Source: Acidithiobacillus sulfurivorans
Lineage (GTDB): Bacteria; Pseudomonadota; Gammaproteobacteria; Acidithiobacillales; Acidithiobacillaceae
DNA: 64,000 bases
NCBI RefSeq assembly: GCF_018853815.1
Contig: NZ_JAAOMP010000116.1
Location: 45,246 to 109,245 of the forward strand
Reading direction: 5' to 3'
Positions 44,144 through 52,339 of this stretch are shown piece after piece (position 1 is the stretch's first letter; each line of letters starts with the position of its first letter). The notes below the pieces were generated by a model. That model was not told the DNA's origin. It saw only the letters and a list, made by a program, of their open reading frames with translations, and made no database searches. The position numbers and the translations under genes are program-made.

Positions 44144-45507
44144 TGTTGCGCTTTACTGATCGTCAAAAATTGTGGGGAGACGCCCTGAATCATTATACGC
44201 AAAGATTACCTGCAACATTCCCCGCCTTGTTACCCAGCGGTCGCCTGGTGCGCATGGTGGGACTGGTTCTGGAAGCCGAAGGGTTTGATGTGAGTGTCGG
44301 TACCCGCTGCCGGGTGGAAGCCAGCAATCAACGCGGTATTGATGCCGAAGTGGTAGGTTTTCACAACGAAAAACTGCAGTTGATGGCTGCTGGTGATTTG
44401 CATGGAGTCAGGCCTGGTGCCCGGGTTCAACCCTTGTCCGGGGAAGCGCAGGCGAGCGTCAGCGAACGTCTTCTGGGTCGTGTGGTGGATGGGCAGGGTC
44501 AGTTTCTGGATGGCCTTGGCCCGGTGTCAGGGCTCATCCGCGTGCCTCTATTGGGTGTCAACATCAATCCCATGCAGCGTGCCCCGGTTAATCGCCCCCT
44601 GGATGTTGGGGTGCGCGCCATCAATGCCTTGTTTACCATTGGTCGCGGCGCGCGTATGGGGCTTTTTGCCGGGAGTGGTGTCGGCAAAAGTGTTTTGTTG
44701 GGTATGATGGCGCGAAACACCGATGCTGACGTGATTGTGGTGGGGCTGATTGGTGAACGTGGTCGTGAAGTCAAGGAATTTATAGAAGATATTCTTGGCG
44801 TCCAGGGATTGCGTCGCGCTGTAGTGGTCGCAGCGCCTGCCGATGTTCCGGCTTTGACCCGAATTCGTGGGGCGCATCTGGCAACGGCCATAGCCGAATA
44901 CTATCGTAGCCAGGGTAAGCATGTTTTGCTGCTCATGGATTCACTGACCCGGTATGCCATGGCGCAAAGAGAAATTGCCCTGGCAGTCGGCGAACCACCC
45001 GCCGTTCGGGGTTATCCACCTTCCGTTTTTGCGCGGCTGCCAGCACTGGTGGAACGGGCGGGCAATGGCCCGGTAGGCGGCGGGAGTATTACGGCTTTCT
45101 ATACCGTTTTGATGGAAGGGGATGATCAACAGGACCCTATTGCCGATAATGCCAGGGCAGTTCTTGATGGGCATTTGGTTTTGTCGCGCAGTTTGGCGGA
45201 ACAGGGCCATTATCCGGCAATTGATCTGGAAGCATCCATCAGTCGGGTCATGCCCAACATCGTGCCTGCTGCTCAGATCAATCAGTTGCATCGTCTAAAA
45301 CGTCTCTATAGTCGTTATCGCGAACATCAGGATCTGATTGCGGTGGGCGCGTATACACCGGGCATGGATCCATTGCTGGATCAGGCAGTCCGTGCTTATC
45401 CGGCGATTCTGGGATTTCTCCGCCAGAATCAGCAGCAGTCCGTGCCTTTGCAGAGTAGTCAGGAGCAATTGGCACAGATCATGGCAACATATATGGAAGA
45501 GGGTTAG
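44140..45507 (+). CDS. fliI: Flagellum-specific ATPase FliI
   Basis: 455 residues. Walker A GLFAGSGVGKSVLLGM at about 172-187, GLIGERGREVKEFIED, and Walker B in HVLLLMDSLTRYAMAQREIA. The C-terminal domain follows (RVMPNIVPAAQINQLHRLKR). It energises substrate unfolding at the export gate. Overlaps fliH by four bases. Confidence 0.97.
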   Translation: MMLRFTDRQKLWGDALNHYTQRLPATFPALLPSGRLVRMVGLVLEAEGFDVSVGTRCRVEASNQRGIDAEVVGFHNEKLQLMAAGDLHGVRPGARVQPLSGEAQASVSERLLGRVVDGQGQFLDGLGPVSGLIRVPLLGVNINPMQRAPVNRPLDVGVRAINALFTIGRGARMGLFAGSGVGKSVLLGMMARNTDADVIVVGLIGERGREVKEFIEDILGVQGLRRAVVVAAPADVPALTRIRGAHLATAIAEYYRSQGKHVLLLMDSLTRYAMAQREIALAVGEPPAVRGYPPSVFARLPALVERAGNGPVGGGSITAFYTVLMEGDDQQDPIADNARAVLDGHLVLSRSLAEQGHYPAIDLEASISRVMPNIVPAAQINQLHRLKRLYSRYREHQDLIAVGAYTPGMDPLLDQAVRAYPAILGFLRQNQQQSVPLQSSQEQLAQIMATYMEEG

Positions 45508-45513
45508 TTATAG

Positions 45514-45954
45514 ATGATGAGTCGCCAGAACGTCTTGTTATTTTTGCGGGAAGACGCTGATAAAAGACAGAAAGAAATTGCTGTTCGTCTAGGGAAGCAG
45601 CGAAGTTTACTGAATGAAGTGCAGCAGAAGTTGCAACTCCTGGAAAACTATCTGCAGCAGTATCGAAAACAGGCGGTTGCTGCCGAGACTTCAGGAATCC
45701 TCAGTGCGCAGGCTCTGGATACCCGTAATTTTATTCATCAACTGGAGCAGGTTCTGCAGATTCAGAAGGAAAATGCCCTACGTCAACAGCAAAGCGTGGC
45801 GCAAATCCAATCTGAATGGGCCTCTGCCCGTGTGCAGGAAAAAGGCTTTGCCGCTTTGGCACGCCGTATTGAGATAGAACAACATGAGCTGGAATTGCGC
45901 AAAATTCAGAAAGAACTGGATGAATGGGCGAATCGTCGCCCCGGTTGTCAATAA
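45514..45954 (+). CDS. fliJ: Flagellar export chaperone FliJ
   Basis: 146 residues, entirely coiled coil (KRQKEIAVRLGKQRSLLNEV, FIHQLEQVLQIQKENALRQQ) with the C-terminal FliJ end (ELRKIQKELDEWANRR). Sits in the FliI hexamer like an ATP-synthase stalk. ATG at 45514 and 45517 are both possible. Confidence 0.9.
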   Translation: MMSRQNVLLFLREDADKRQKEIAVRLGKQRSLLNEVQQKLQLLENYLQQYRKQAVAAETSGILSAQALDTRNFIHQLEQVLQIQKENALRQQQSVAQIQSEWASARVQEKGFAALARRIEIEQHELELRKIQKELDEWANRRPGCQ

Positions 45955-45956
45955 GC

Positions 45957-45972
45957 TGGTGTGAAATTTGCT
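45957..45972 (+). promoter_or_regulatory. Possible sigma-54 promoter before fliK
   Basis: TGGTGTGAAATTTGCT keeps the GG and GC spacing and the TTGCT -12 element; the -24 has TGGT. It is 41 bases before fliK, in the largest gap of the operon (58 bases), which makes an internal promoter plausible. Confidence 0.45.
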
Positions 45973-46012
45973 TGGGTATTGTCTGATATTTTTAAGCTGA
46001 GGATTTATCCGG

Positions 46013-47287
46013 ATGGCAGCGGTAAGCATCGTCAACCCCGTGTCTTCATCAAGCCCTGCCCCAAACCCCGTGGGCAAGGTCACTGCGCCAGCAGGTAATG
46101 AAAAGCCCGACAGTATAAAATTTGCTGCGGTCATGGCAAAACAACAATCCCGGGAAAAGCCGCCGCAAAACTCACCAGAGCATTCGCAACCCTCAGCTGA
46201 AACCGCGCGGGCAGACGCGGCGTATTCTGTGCAATCCGTAAGCGGCAAAAGTTTGCCGCAGCCGCAGTCAAATGTGAGGGGTCAAAATGGATCCGTTGCC
46301 AAAGACAGTGACCATAAAAAATCCAAGGATCAATCAGTCAACCCGTCTATTACCATGACAGAAAATTTGCCGAGTATGGTGCTGCCGTTACCTGTCATCA
46401 TACCGCCGGGTTCCAGTCAGGCACTTTCGTCTGTTGACGTTTCTGCAGAGAGTAACGCTGTTACCCATATGGATGGCCTCGGAAATCAGTCAGCACAAGT
46501 ATCAGACAAGTCCGTCTTGCACCGATCTTCGCAACCGGGTCTTTTACAGATAGCAGATGCTGATCACCCGGTTACGGACGGAAAATTAACTGCTTCAATA
46601 GCGCATTCTGCCATTCAGGATGGATCATCTTCGCAAATTGTCGGACATTTTCTGCAGAATCTCGCTCAGGCTTTCGCTGCGAGTTCCAATACCAGCGCGC
46701 AATCTGTCGCATCCAGTGCTTTCAGTAATTCCTGGGCCGATCCCTCCACGCAATTATTGAAGACCGTTTCTGATTCGGGCGTCAGCCTTGCAGGTAATGG
46801 TGCGCCGCCGTTACTTGCCAGCACGATTATGTTGCCACCCGCTGCATCTACGCCTTCTGCGCAGGTTGTGGCAGCTCCGGTCGGTGCCAATCCGCAGTGG
46901 GGTGAAGCTCTGGGGCAGCAGGTTCAGTTTCTGTTGGGTCAGGGTATTCAACAGGCAACATTACAGCTCAATCCGCCGCATTTAGGTCCTCTGGAAGTGC
47001 ATTTGGATATTCAGGCCAATGGACAGGCAAATGCGACTTTTATATCGCCGCATCCGGAGGTTCTGCAGGCTATAAGTACGGCCATCCCGCAGTTACAACA
47101 AAGCTTTGCCGCTGCGGGTATGAGTCTTGGTCAAGCCAATGTGGGTGCAGATGGCGGTGGACGGTTTTTTTCTAGAAACAGATCAGCCCCGGCAGGCACC
47201 GTCAAATCCATGACAGAGCCGCTGGATAGTACTGCGCCTTCCACTATTCTCAGAGTGCATTTGGGCCTGATCAATGCTTTTGCATGA
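46013..47287 (+). CDS. fliK: Hook-length control protein FliK
   Basis: 424 residues. Disordered Ser/Gln/Pro-rich N-terminal ruler region, then the FliK C-terminal domain at about 295-375 (QATLQLNPPHLGPLEVHLDI, QANGQANATFISPHPEVLQA). It measures hook length and switches export through FlhB. The end after residue 380 is unconserved. Confidence 0.92.
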   Translation: MAAVSIVNPVSSSSPAPNPVGKVTAPAGNEKPDSIKFAAVMAKQQSREKPPQNSPEHSQPSAETARADAAYSVQSVSGKSLPQPQSNVRGQNGSVAKDSDHKKSKDQSVNPSITMTENLPSMVLPLPVIIPPGSSQALSSVDVSAESNAVTHMDGLGNQSAQVSDKSVLHRSSQPGLLQIADADHPVTDGKLTASIAHSAIQDGSSSQIVGHFLQNLAQAFAASSNTSAQSVASSAFSNSWADPSTQLLKTVSDSGVSLAGNGAPPLLASTIMLPPAASTPSAQVVAAPVGANPQWGEALGQQVQFLLGQGIQQATLQLNPPHLGPLEVHLDIQANGQANATFISPHPEVLQAISTAIPQLQQSFAAAGMSLGQANVGADGGGRFFSRNRSAPAGTVKSMTEPLDSTAPSTILRVHLGLINAFA

Positions 47288-47325
47288 ATCTTGCAATGTC
47301 CTGACACTCCATATACGGTGACGCC

Positions 47326-48339
47326 ATGGTACAGGATATTCTTTCTCAGGATGAAGTGGATGCTCTATTTAAGGGCATGTCAGAGGGTGATGTCGAAACA
47401 CAAGCTGAACCTGAGCCCGATCCAGGCGGTATTCGTCCCTATGATCTGGCGAATCAGGATCGGATTGTGCGTGGCCGAATGCCCACTTTGGAAGTGGTCA
47501 ACGAACGCTTTGCACGACTATGGCGGGTCAGTCTGTTTAATTTTCTCCGCCGTACGGCTGAAATTTCTGTGGGTCCGGTGCGTTTAATTAAATATAGTGA
47601 ATTTATACGCAGACTGGTCGTTCCCAGTAATATCAATATTGTGCAAATTAAACCTTTGCGGGGATCCGCATTGTTTGTTTTTGATCCACGCCTGATTTTT
47701 GCAGTAGTGGATAATTATTTCGGAGGCGACGGGCGTTTCCATGCGCGCATTGAAGGCCGTGAATTCACGCCTCTGGAACAAAGAATTATTAAACGACTGC
47801 TGGACCTGGCATTTAAAGACTTTAAAAATGCCTGGACACCCGTGACCGAATTAAATCCGGAATTAACCCGTTCCGAGGTGAACCCGCAATTTGTCAGCAT
47901 TGCCACCCCTACGGAAGTGGTGATTGTCAGTACATTCAATGTAGAACTGGAGTCGGGTAGTGGTACGTTTGAGATCTGTCTGCCTTATGGCATGGTGGAA
48001 CCAGTCCGCGATCAACTGACCGCAGGAACGACGGCAGACCGTTCGGAAATAGATCGGCGTTGGGTACAATCCATGCAGGACGAAATGCAGGAAGCCTCCC
48101 TGGATATGGAAGTACACTTTCTGCAAACTCAGCTGACGCTTCGGCAGTTATTGGCGCTCCGTGATGGAGACATTATTCCCGTAGAAATGCCTGAGGAAGT
48201 TTTTGCTCAGGTGGATGGCATCCCGATTTTTTCCGGGCGTTATGGGGTTTCTAACGGAAAAATTGCGGTTCAGTTGGAAAAACATTTATGTCCGGAAATG
48301 CTTGCTGGGCAGGCAGCTATGGCAGCTATGGAGAACTAA
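47326..48339 (+). CDS. fliM: Motor switch protein FliM
   Basis: 337 residues. N-terminal CheY-binding peptide ILSQDEVDALFKG at about 5-17, the middle CheC-like domain, and a C-terminal SpoA domain (VEVHFLQ... region, then DIIPVEMPEEVFAQVDGIPI). Phospho-CheY binding flips rotation. Ends 3 bases before fliN. Confidence 0.97.
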   Translation: MVQDILSQDEVDALFKGMSEGDVETQAEPEPDPGGIRPYDLANQDRIVRGRMPTLEVVNERFARLWRVSLFNFLRRTAEISVGPVRLIKYSEFIRRLVVPSNINIVQIKPLRGSALFVFDPRLIFAVVDNYFGGDGRFHARIEGREFTPLEQRIIKRLLDLAFKDFKNAWTPVTELNPELTRSEVNPQFVSIATPTEVVIVSTFNVELESGSGTFEICLPYGMVEPVRDQLTAGTTADRSEIDRRWVQSMQDEMQEASLDMEVHFLQTQLTLRQLLALRDGDIIPVEMPEEVFAQVDGIPIFSGRYGVSNGKIAVQLEKHLCPEMLAGQAAMAAMEN

Positions 48340-48342
48340 AAG

Positions 48343-48867
48343 ATGGCTGAAGAACAGAATACCCCGACGGCGTCTGCAACAGAGTCTGCTGACAATGCTC
48401 AGGCAGACGATATTATGGCCGATTGGGCGGCAGCAATGAGTGAACAGGAGGCTGCAGAAACAACTGCTGAGAATCCTTCCGAAGCTGTTTCCGGAGAGGC
48501 AGGGGCCACTGCAGAGCAGGGTGTTGCTGCTTCAGCCGCATTTGCAAAAACAGCAACACCAGTGCCCATGCCGGAATTGCAAGCTTCCCGATCGACGGGA
48601 ACCCAGGCACAAAATCTCGACATGATACTGGATATTCCAGTAACCCTTTCAGTGGAACTGGGGAAAACCAAAATTCAGATTCGCAATTTGTTGCAGCTTG
48701 CTCAAGGTTCAGTGGTCGAGTTGGAACGGCTCGCCGGTGAACCCATGGATGTTTTGGTCAACGGTTATCTGATCGCCCAAGGCGAGGTCGTGCTGGTGAA
48801 TGACAAATTCGGGATCCGTTTGACCGATATTGTCAGCCCGGCAGAGCGCGCCAAAAAGTTGCGATGA
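48343..48867 (+). CDS. fliN: Motor switch protein FliN
   Basis: 174 residues. An Ala/Glu-rich N-terminal extension of about 85 residues precedes the SpoA domain (DMILDIPVTLSVELGKTKIQ then IRNLLQLAQGSVVELERLAG). The length suits beta/gammaproteobacterial FliN. Builds the C ring with FliM and helps dock FliH. Overlaps fliO by four bases. Confidence 0.96.
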   Translation: MAEEQNTPTASATESADNAQADDIMADWAAAMSEQEAAETTAENPSEAVSGEAGATAEQGVAASAAFAKTATPVPMPELQASRSTGTQAQNLDMILDIPVTLSVELGKTKIQIRNLLQLAQGSVVELERLAGEPMDVLVNGYLIAQGEVVLVNDKFGIRLTDIVSPAERAKKLR

Positions 48868-49391
48868 AACGCCTTTTTGAAACGCCAAAATTTTGGCTGA
48901 TCTTCTGGATGTTGTCAGGGTTCAGTCCCTTGGCCCAAGCAAGCACTCCCGCCGTGATGGACACGGGCAGCCCCTTTTCATGGATGTCCATATTGCAGTT
49001 GTTTGCAGCTTTGTTGTTTGTATTGGCTATATTTTTTGTGGTTATCTGGATGCTCAAACATTTCCAGCCGGGCGCAATGAATAACCCGGTTGCCGGGCTC
49101 AAAGTAGTGACATCCCTGCCTTTGGGTACGCGGGAACGTCTTTTGCTAGTACAGGTCGGAGAGCAGCAATTACTACTCGGGGTAACACCAACAGGTATCC
49201 ATCTGTTGCATACCCTGGAGACAGCGCTGCCGGATACGACCGGTAATTCAGCAACGGCTTTTGCCAGCTGGTTACGTACTGCGATGGAGAGGCGTAAGCA
49301 AGGAACATGGAGCCCAATCACCCCAGCCCCCAAGGGAAATGTAATAACCGGCGATCAACATCCGCCTTCAGGAGATTCTTCACCGGACTGA
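48864..49391 (+). CDS. fliO: Export-gate assembly protein FliO
   Basis: 175 residues. A signal-like segment, then one membrane helix at about 50-68 (LFAALLFVLAIFFVVIWMLK). A cytoplasmic domain follows with VVTSLPLGTRERLLLVQVGE and QQLLLGVTPTGIHLL, the FliO pattern. FliO helps FliP assemble. It overlaps fliP substantially. Confidence 0.9.
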   Translation: MKRLFETPKFWLIFWMLSGFSPLAQASTPAVMDTGSPFSWMSILQLFAALLFVLAIFFVVIWMLKHFQPGAMNNPVAGLKVVTSLPLGTRERLLLVQVGEQQLLLGVTPTGIHLLHTLETALPDTTGNSATAFASWLRTAMERRKQGTWSPITPAPKGNVITGDQHPPSGDSSPD

Positions 49392-50101
49392 TGTTTTTTT
49401 TCTTGCCGGGGGTTGCCCTGGCAGGAGGACTCCCGGCCCTGACTGCAACGCCACAGGCTGGAGGCGCTACCGAGTACAGCCTCAGTATCCAAACCCTCAT
49501 TTTCATGACCGTGCTGGTTTTTCTGCCCGCCATGTTGCTGATGATGACGGCATTTACCCGCATCATTATTGTGTTATCCCTGCTGAAGCAAGCCCTTGGT
49601 TCTACTCAGATGCCTCCGAGTCAAATTATTGTCGGGCTTTCCCTGTTTTTGACGTTTTTTGTGATGGCTCCGGTTTTTCAGCAGCTCAATACCCAGGCTC
49701 TGCAGCCATTAACCAAAAATCAGATCAATCTTACCGAGGCCATGTCTCGTGCCGAAGGACCCCTGCGGACTTTTATGCTTTCCCAGACCCGACCGGACGA
49801 CCTGGCGCTTTTTGTCAAATTATCCGGACATAAGCAGTTGCAGGCACCTGCCGATACGCCCATGACTTTGCTTGTTCCAGCTTTTGTGACTTCCGAACTG
49901 AAAACCGGGTTTCAGATCGGTTTTCTGATATTTATTCCTTTTGTCATTATTGATCTGGTCGTGGCAGCGGTGCTGATGTCCATGGGAATGATGATGTTGT
50001 CACCCGTCACCATCTCTTTTCCTTTCAAGCTGATGCTTTTTGTGCTGGTCAACGGCTGGGATCTGGTGATTGGTTCGCTGGTACAAAGTTTTGTGCATTG
50101 A
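49307..50101 (+). CDS. fliP: Export-gate protein FliP
   Basis: 264 residues from ATG 49307, preceded by AAGGA. A second ATG at 49391 follows the fliO stop but leaves a signal peptide without positive charge; the longer form has RRSTSAFRRFF before the hydrophobic stretch, as FliP signals do. Then SLSIQTLIFMTVLVFLPAML, LMMTAFTRIIIVLSLLKQAL, and later membrane helices. Core of the type III gate with FliQ and FliR. The longer start means an 85-base overlap with fliO. Confidence 0.94.
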   Translation: MEPNHPSPQGKCNNRRSTSAFRRFFTGLMFFFLPGVALAGGLPALTATPQAGGATEYSLSIQTLIFMTVLVFLPAMLLMMTAFTRIIIVLSLLKQALGSTQMPPSQIIVGLSLFLTFFVMAPVFQQLNTQALQPLTKNQINLTEAMSRAEGPLRTFMLSQTRPDDLALFVKLSGHKQLQAPADTPMTLLVPAFVTSELKTGFQIGFLIFIPFVIIDLVVAAVLMSMGMMMLSPVTISFPFKLMLFVLVNGWDLVIGSLVQSFVH

Positions 50102-50113
50102 GGAGAACCTATT

Positions 50114-50386
50114 ATGACTCCAGAAAGTGTTATTGATGTGGGGCAACAGGCCATCTGGACGACTCTTCTGCTTTCTGCTCCGCTCTTGGGTATTGCTCTG
50201 GTGGTCGGGGTGCTGGTCAGCATTTTCCAGGCGGCTACACAAATCAACGAAATGACCCTGAGTTTTGTGCCCAAGGTGATCGCCATGGGTTTGGTCATGG
50301 TTATTCTCGGACCCTGGATGCTGCATTTGATGATGGATTACACCATCCAGCTTTTTCATAATATTCCTCATCTTATTGATCAATGA
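50114..50386 (+). CDS. fliQ: Export-gate protein FliQ
   Basis: 90 residues, the normal size. Two membrane helices with the family motif VGVLVSIFQAATQINEMTLS then FVPKVIAMG. Overlaps fliR by four bases. Part of the FliPQR gate. Confidence 0.97.
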   Translation: MTPESVIDVGQQAIWTTLLLSAPLLGIALVVGVLVSIFQAATQINEMTLSFVPKVIAMGLVMVILGPWMLHLMMDYTIQLFHNIPHLIDQ

Positions 50387-51174
50387 TTCACTTTACCAGT
50401 CTGCAATTAGAGCACTGGATCGGCCTGGTATTCTGGCCTTTCGTACGGGTATTGGCGTTACTTTCCACTGCCCCGGTATTCAGTGCGACGCAAGTGCCTG
50501 TCCAGGTTCGGGTAGGCCTGGCTCTACTTATCAGCGTGGCAATTGCCCCGGCATTGCCCGCCATGCCCGCCGTGCATTTCCTGAGTGGCGAAGGGGTGGT
50601 TCTCCTGATTCAGCAATTATTGATTGGTTTTGGACTGGGTTTTGCCATTACCCTGATTTTCAGTGTGATCCAGTTTTCGGGCTCGGTGATCAGTTTGCAG
50701 ATGGGGCTAGGGTTCAGCAGCTTTTTTGACCCTGTTACCGGTGTGCAAGTCCCGACCTTGTCCAATTTTCTGAATTTGCTGGTGCTACTGCTTTTCATGG
50801 GGATGAATGGACAATTGCTGGTGCTCGCGACTTTGATGCGCAGCTTTACCTTGTTGCCGGTCAGCGCCAACCTCAGCCTCAACCCCTCAACCTGGCATTT
50901 GCTGGTCAGCGAGGGTGCCGTGATATTTTCCCTGGGTCTGGCCATTTCCACGCCGGTATTGGGTACGTTAATACTGGTCAATATTGCACTGGGGATATTG
51001 GGAAAGCTGGCTCCGCAACTGAACATCTTCGTGATCGGCTTTCCGCTATTGTTGGGACTTGGACTGCTGGCCATCTATATATTCATGCCAGCCATGCAAA
51101 TGCTGGTTGAACATTTGTTGAGCATGTCCATGACTTTTGCCGGCAAAGCCATGTTGACGGCGGCACAGCCATGA
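50383..51174 (+). CDS. fliR: Export-gate protein FliR
   Basis: 263 residues, highly hydrophobic, about six membrane helices. Family pattern at the start (WPFVRVLALLSTAPVFSATQ) and GLGFSSFFDPVTGVQVPTLS in the middle. One copy completes the FliP5Q4R1 gate. Confidence 0.96.
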   Translation: MIHFTSLQLEHWIGLVFWPFVRVLALLSTAPVFSATQVPVQVRVGLALLISVAIAPALPAMPAVHFLSGEGVVLLIQQLLIGFGLGFAITLIFSVIQFSGSVISLQMGLGFSSFFDPVTGVQVPTLSNFLNLLVLLLFMGMNGQLLVLATLMRSFTLLPVSANLSLNPSTWHLLVSEGAVIFSLGLAISTPVLGTLILVNIALGILGKLAPQLNIFVIGFPLLLGLGLLAIYIFMPAMQMLVEHLLSMSMTFAGKAMLTAAQP

Positions 51175-51208
51175 CGTTTCGGCCACATAGCAGTGGGGAG
51201 GGCGTCTG

Positions 51209-52336
51209 ATGGCGGAAGAAAACGCGCAGGAACGCACTGAAGCGGCGACGCCGAAACGTCAGGAGGACGCACGCAAAAAAGGGCAGGTAGCGCGCTCCCG
51301 GGAACTGTCTACCAGTGCGCTGTTACTGGTTTCAGCGAGTTTGTTTTATGTGTTTGGGGACCATATTTATCAAAATCTTGCGGCTTTTTTGTATGCCGGC
51401 CTGCATTTGTCTACGCCCGAAATGACGGATTCTGGTGATTTGCTCAGACATTTTGCACGCATGTTGATGATGGCCACCTGGATGACCTTGCCTTACTTCC
51501 TGATTTTGCTGGTAGCGGTTATGGCGGCGGGACTGATGGTCGGCGGTTGGGTTTTTAGCACCCAATCCCTAATACCGGATTTTACCAAGCTGGACCCCAT
51601 CAGCGGTGCCCAGAAAATTATCTCCAAACATGGTGCTCTGGAACTGGTTAAAGCGGTTTTGAAAACCCTGGTGATCGGCGGTTTCGGGGTAACCTTGCTG
51701 TGGGCGCAACGTCACGCCCTGTTTGGCCTCATAGCGGAAACCCCCGATCATGCTCTTTTACATTTGATGCGAATGAGCGGACTGGTTTTTTTGATCCTCT
51801 CCGCCACCACGTTGTTGATTGTGCTTTTTGATGTACCTTTCCAGATCTGGACCCTGAATCAGAAGCTGAAAATGTCCCATCAGGAAATCAAGGATGAAAT
51901 GAAAGAGTCTGATGGTAATCCTGAAATCAAATCCAAAGTGCGCGCCATGCAGCGGGAAATGGCGCGCCGACGGATGATGGCAGCCATTCCTAAAGCTGAT
52001 GTCATTGTGACCAACCCAACCCACTATGCCGTTGCCCTGCGTTATAAAGAAGGGGAACAACGTGCGCCCATGTTACTCGCCAAAGGTGCTGATCTGGTTG
52101 CCATAAAAATTCGTGAAATTGCTGCCGAACACCATATTCCTATTGTCGAAGCGCCACCATTGGCTCGCGCTCTGTTTCACCATGTTGAACTGGAGCAGGA
52201 AATTCCCACGAGCTTGTATCGGGCGGTGGCAGAACTTCTCGCCTATTTATATCAATTACGGGTTACTGCTCCGCAGCAGTATCCGCCATTGCCGGATACC
52301 TGGTCAGTTCCTGAAGAACTGGATAAACGGGATTAA
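51209..52336 (+). CDS. flhB: Export switch protein FlhB
   Basis: 375 residues. N-terminal EERTEAATPKRQEDARKKG-type segment (here AQERTEAATPKRQEDARKKG), four membrane helices, and the cytoplasmic domain with the self-cleaving NPTH motif (IVTNPTHYAVALRY, about residue 268). Cleavage switches export from hook to filament proteins, with FliK as the signal. Followed by flhA after 3 bases. Confidence 0.97.
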   Translation: MAEENAQERTEAATPKRQEDARKKGQVARSRELSTSALLLVSASLFYVFGDHIYQNLAAFLYAGLHLSTPEMTDSGDLLRHFARMLMMATWMTLPYFLILLVAVMAAGLMVGGWVFSTQSLIPDFTKLDPISGAQKIISKHGALELVKAVLKTLVIGGFGVTLLWAQRHALFGLIAETPDHALLHLMRMSGLVFLILSATTLLIVLFDVPFQIWTLNQKLKMSHQEIKDEMKESDGNPEIKSKVRAMQREMARRRMMAAIPKADVIVTNPTHYAVALRYKEGEQRAPMLLAKGADLVAIKIREIAAEHHIPIVEAPPLARALFHHVELEQEIPTSLYRAVAELLAYLYQLRVTAPQQYPPLPDTWSVPEELDKRD

Positions 52337-52339
52337 CCT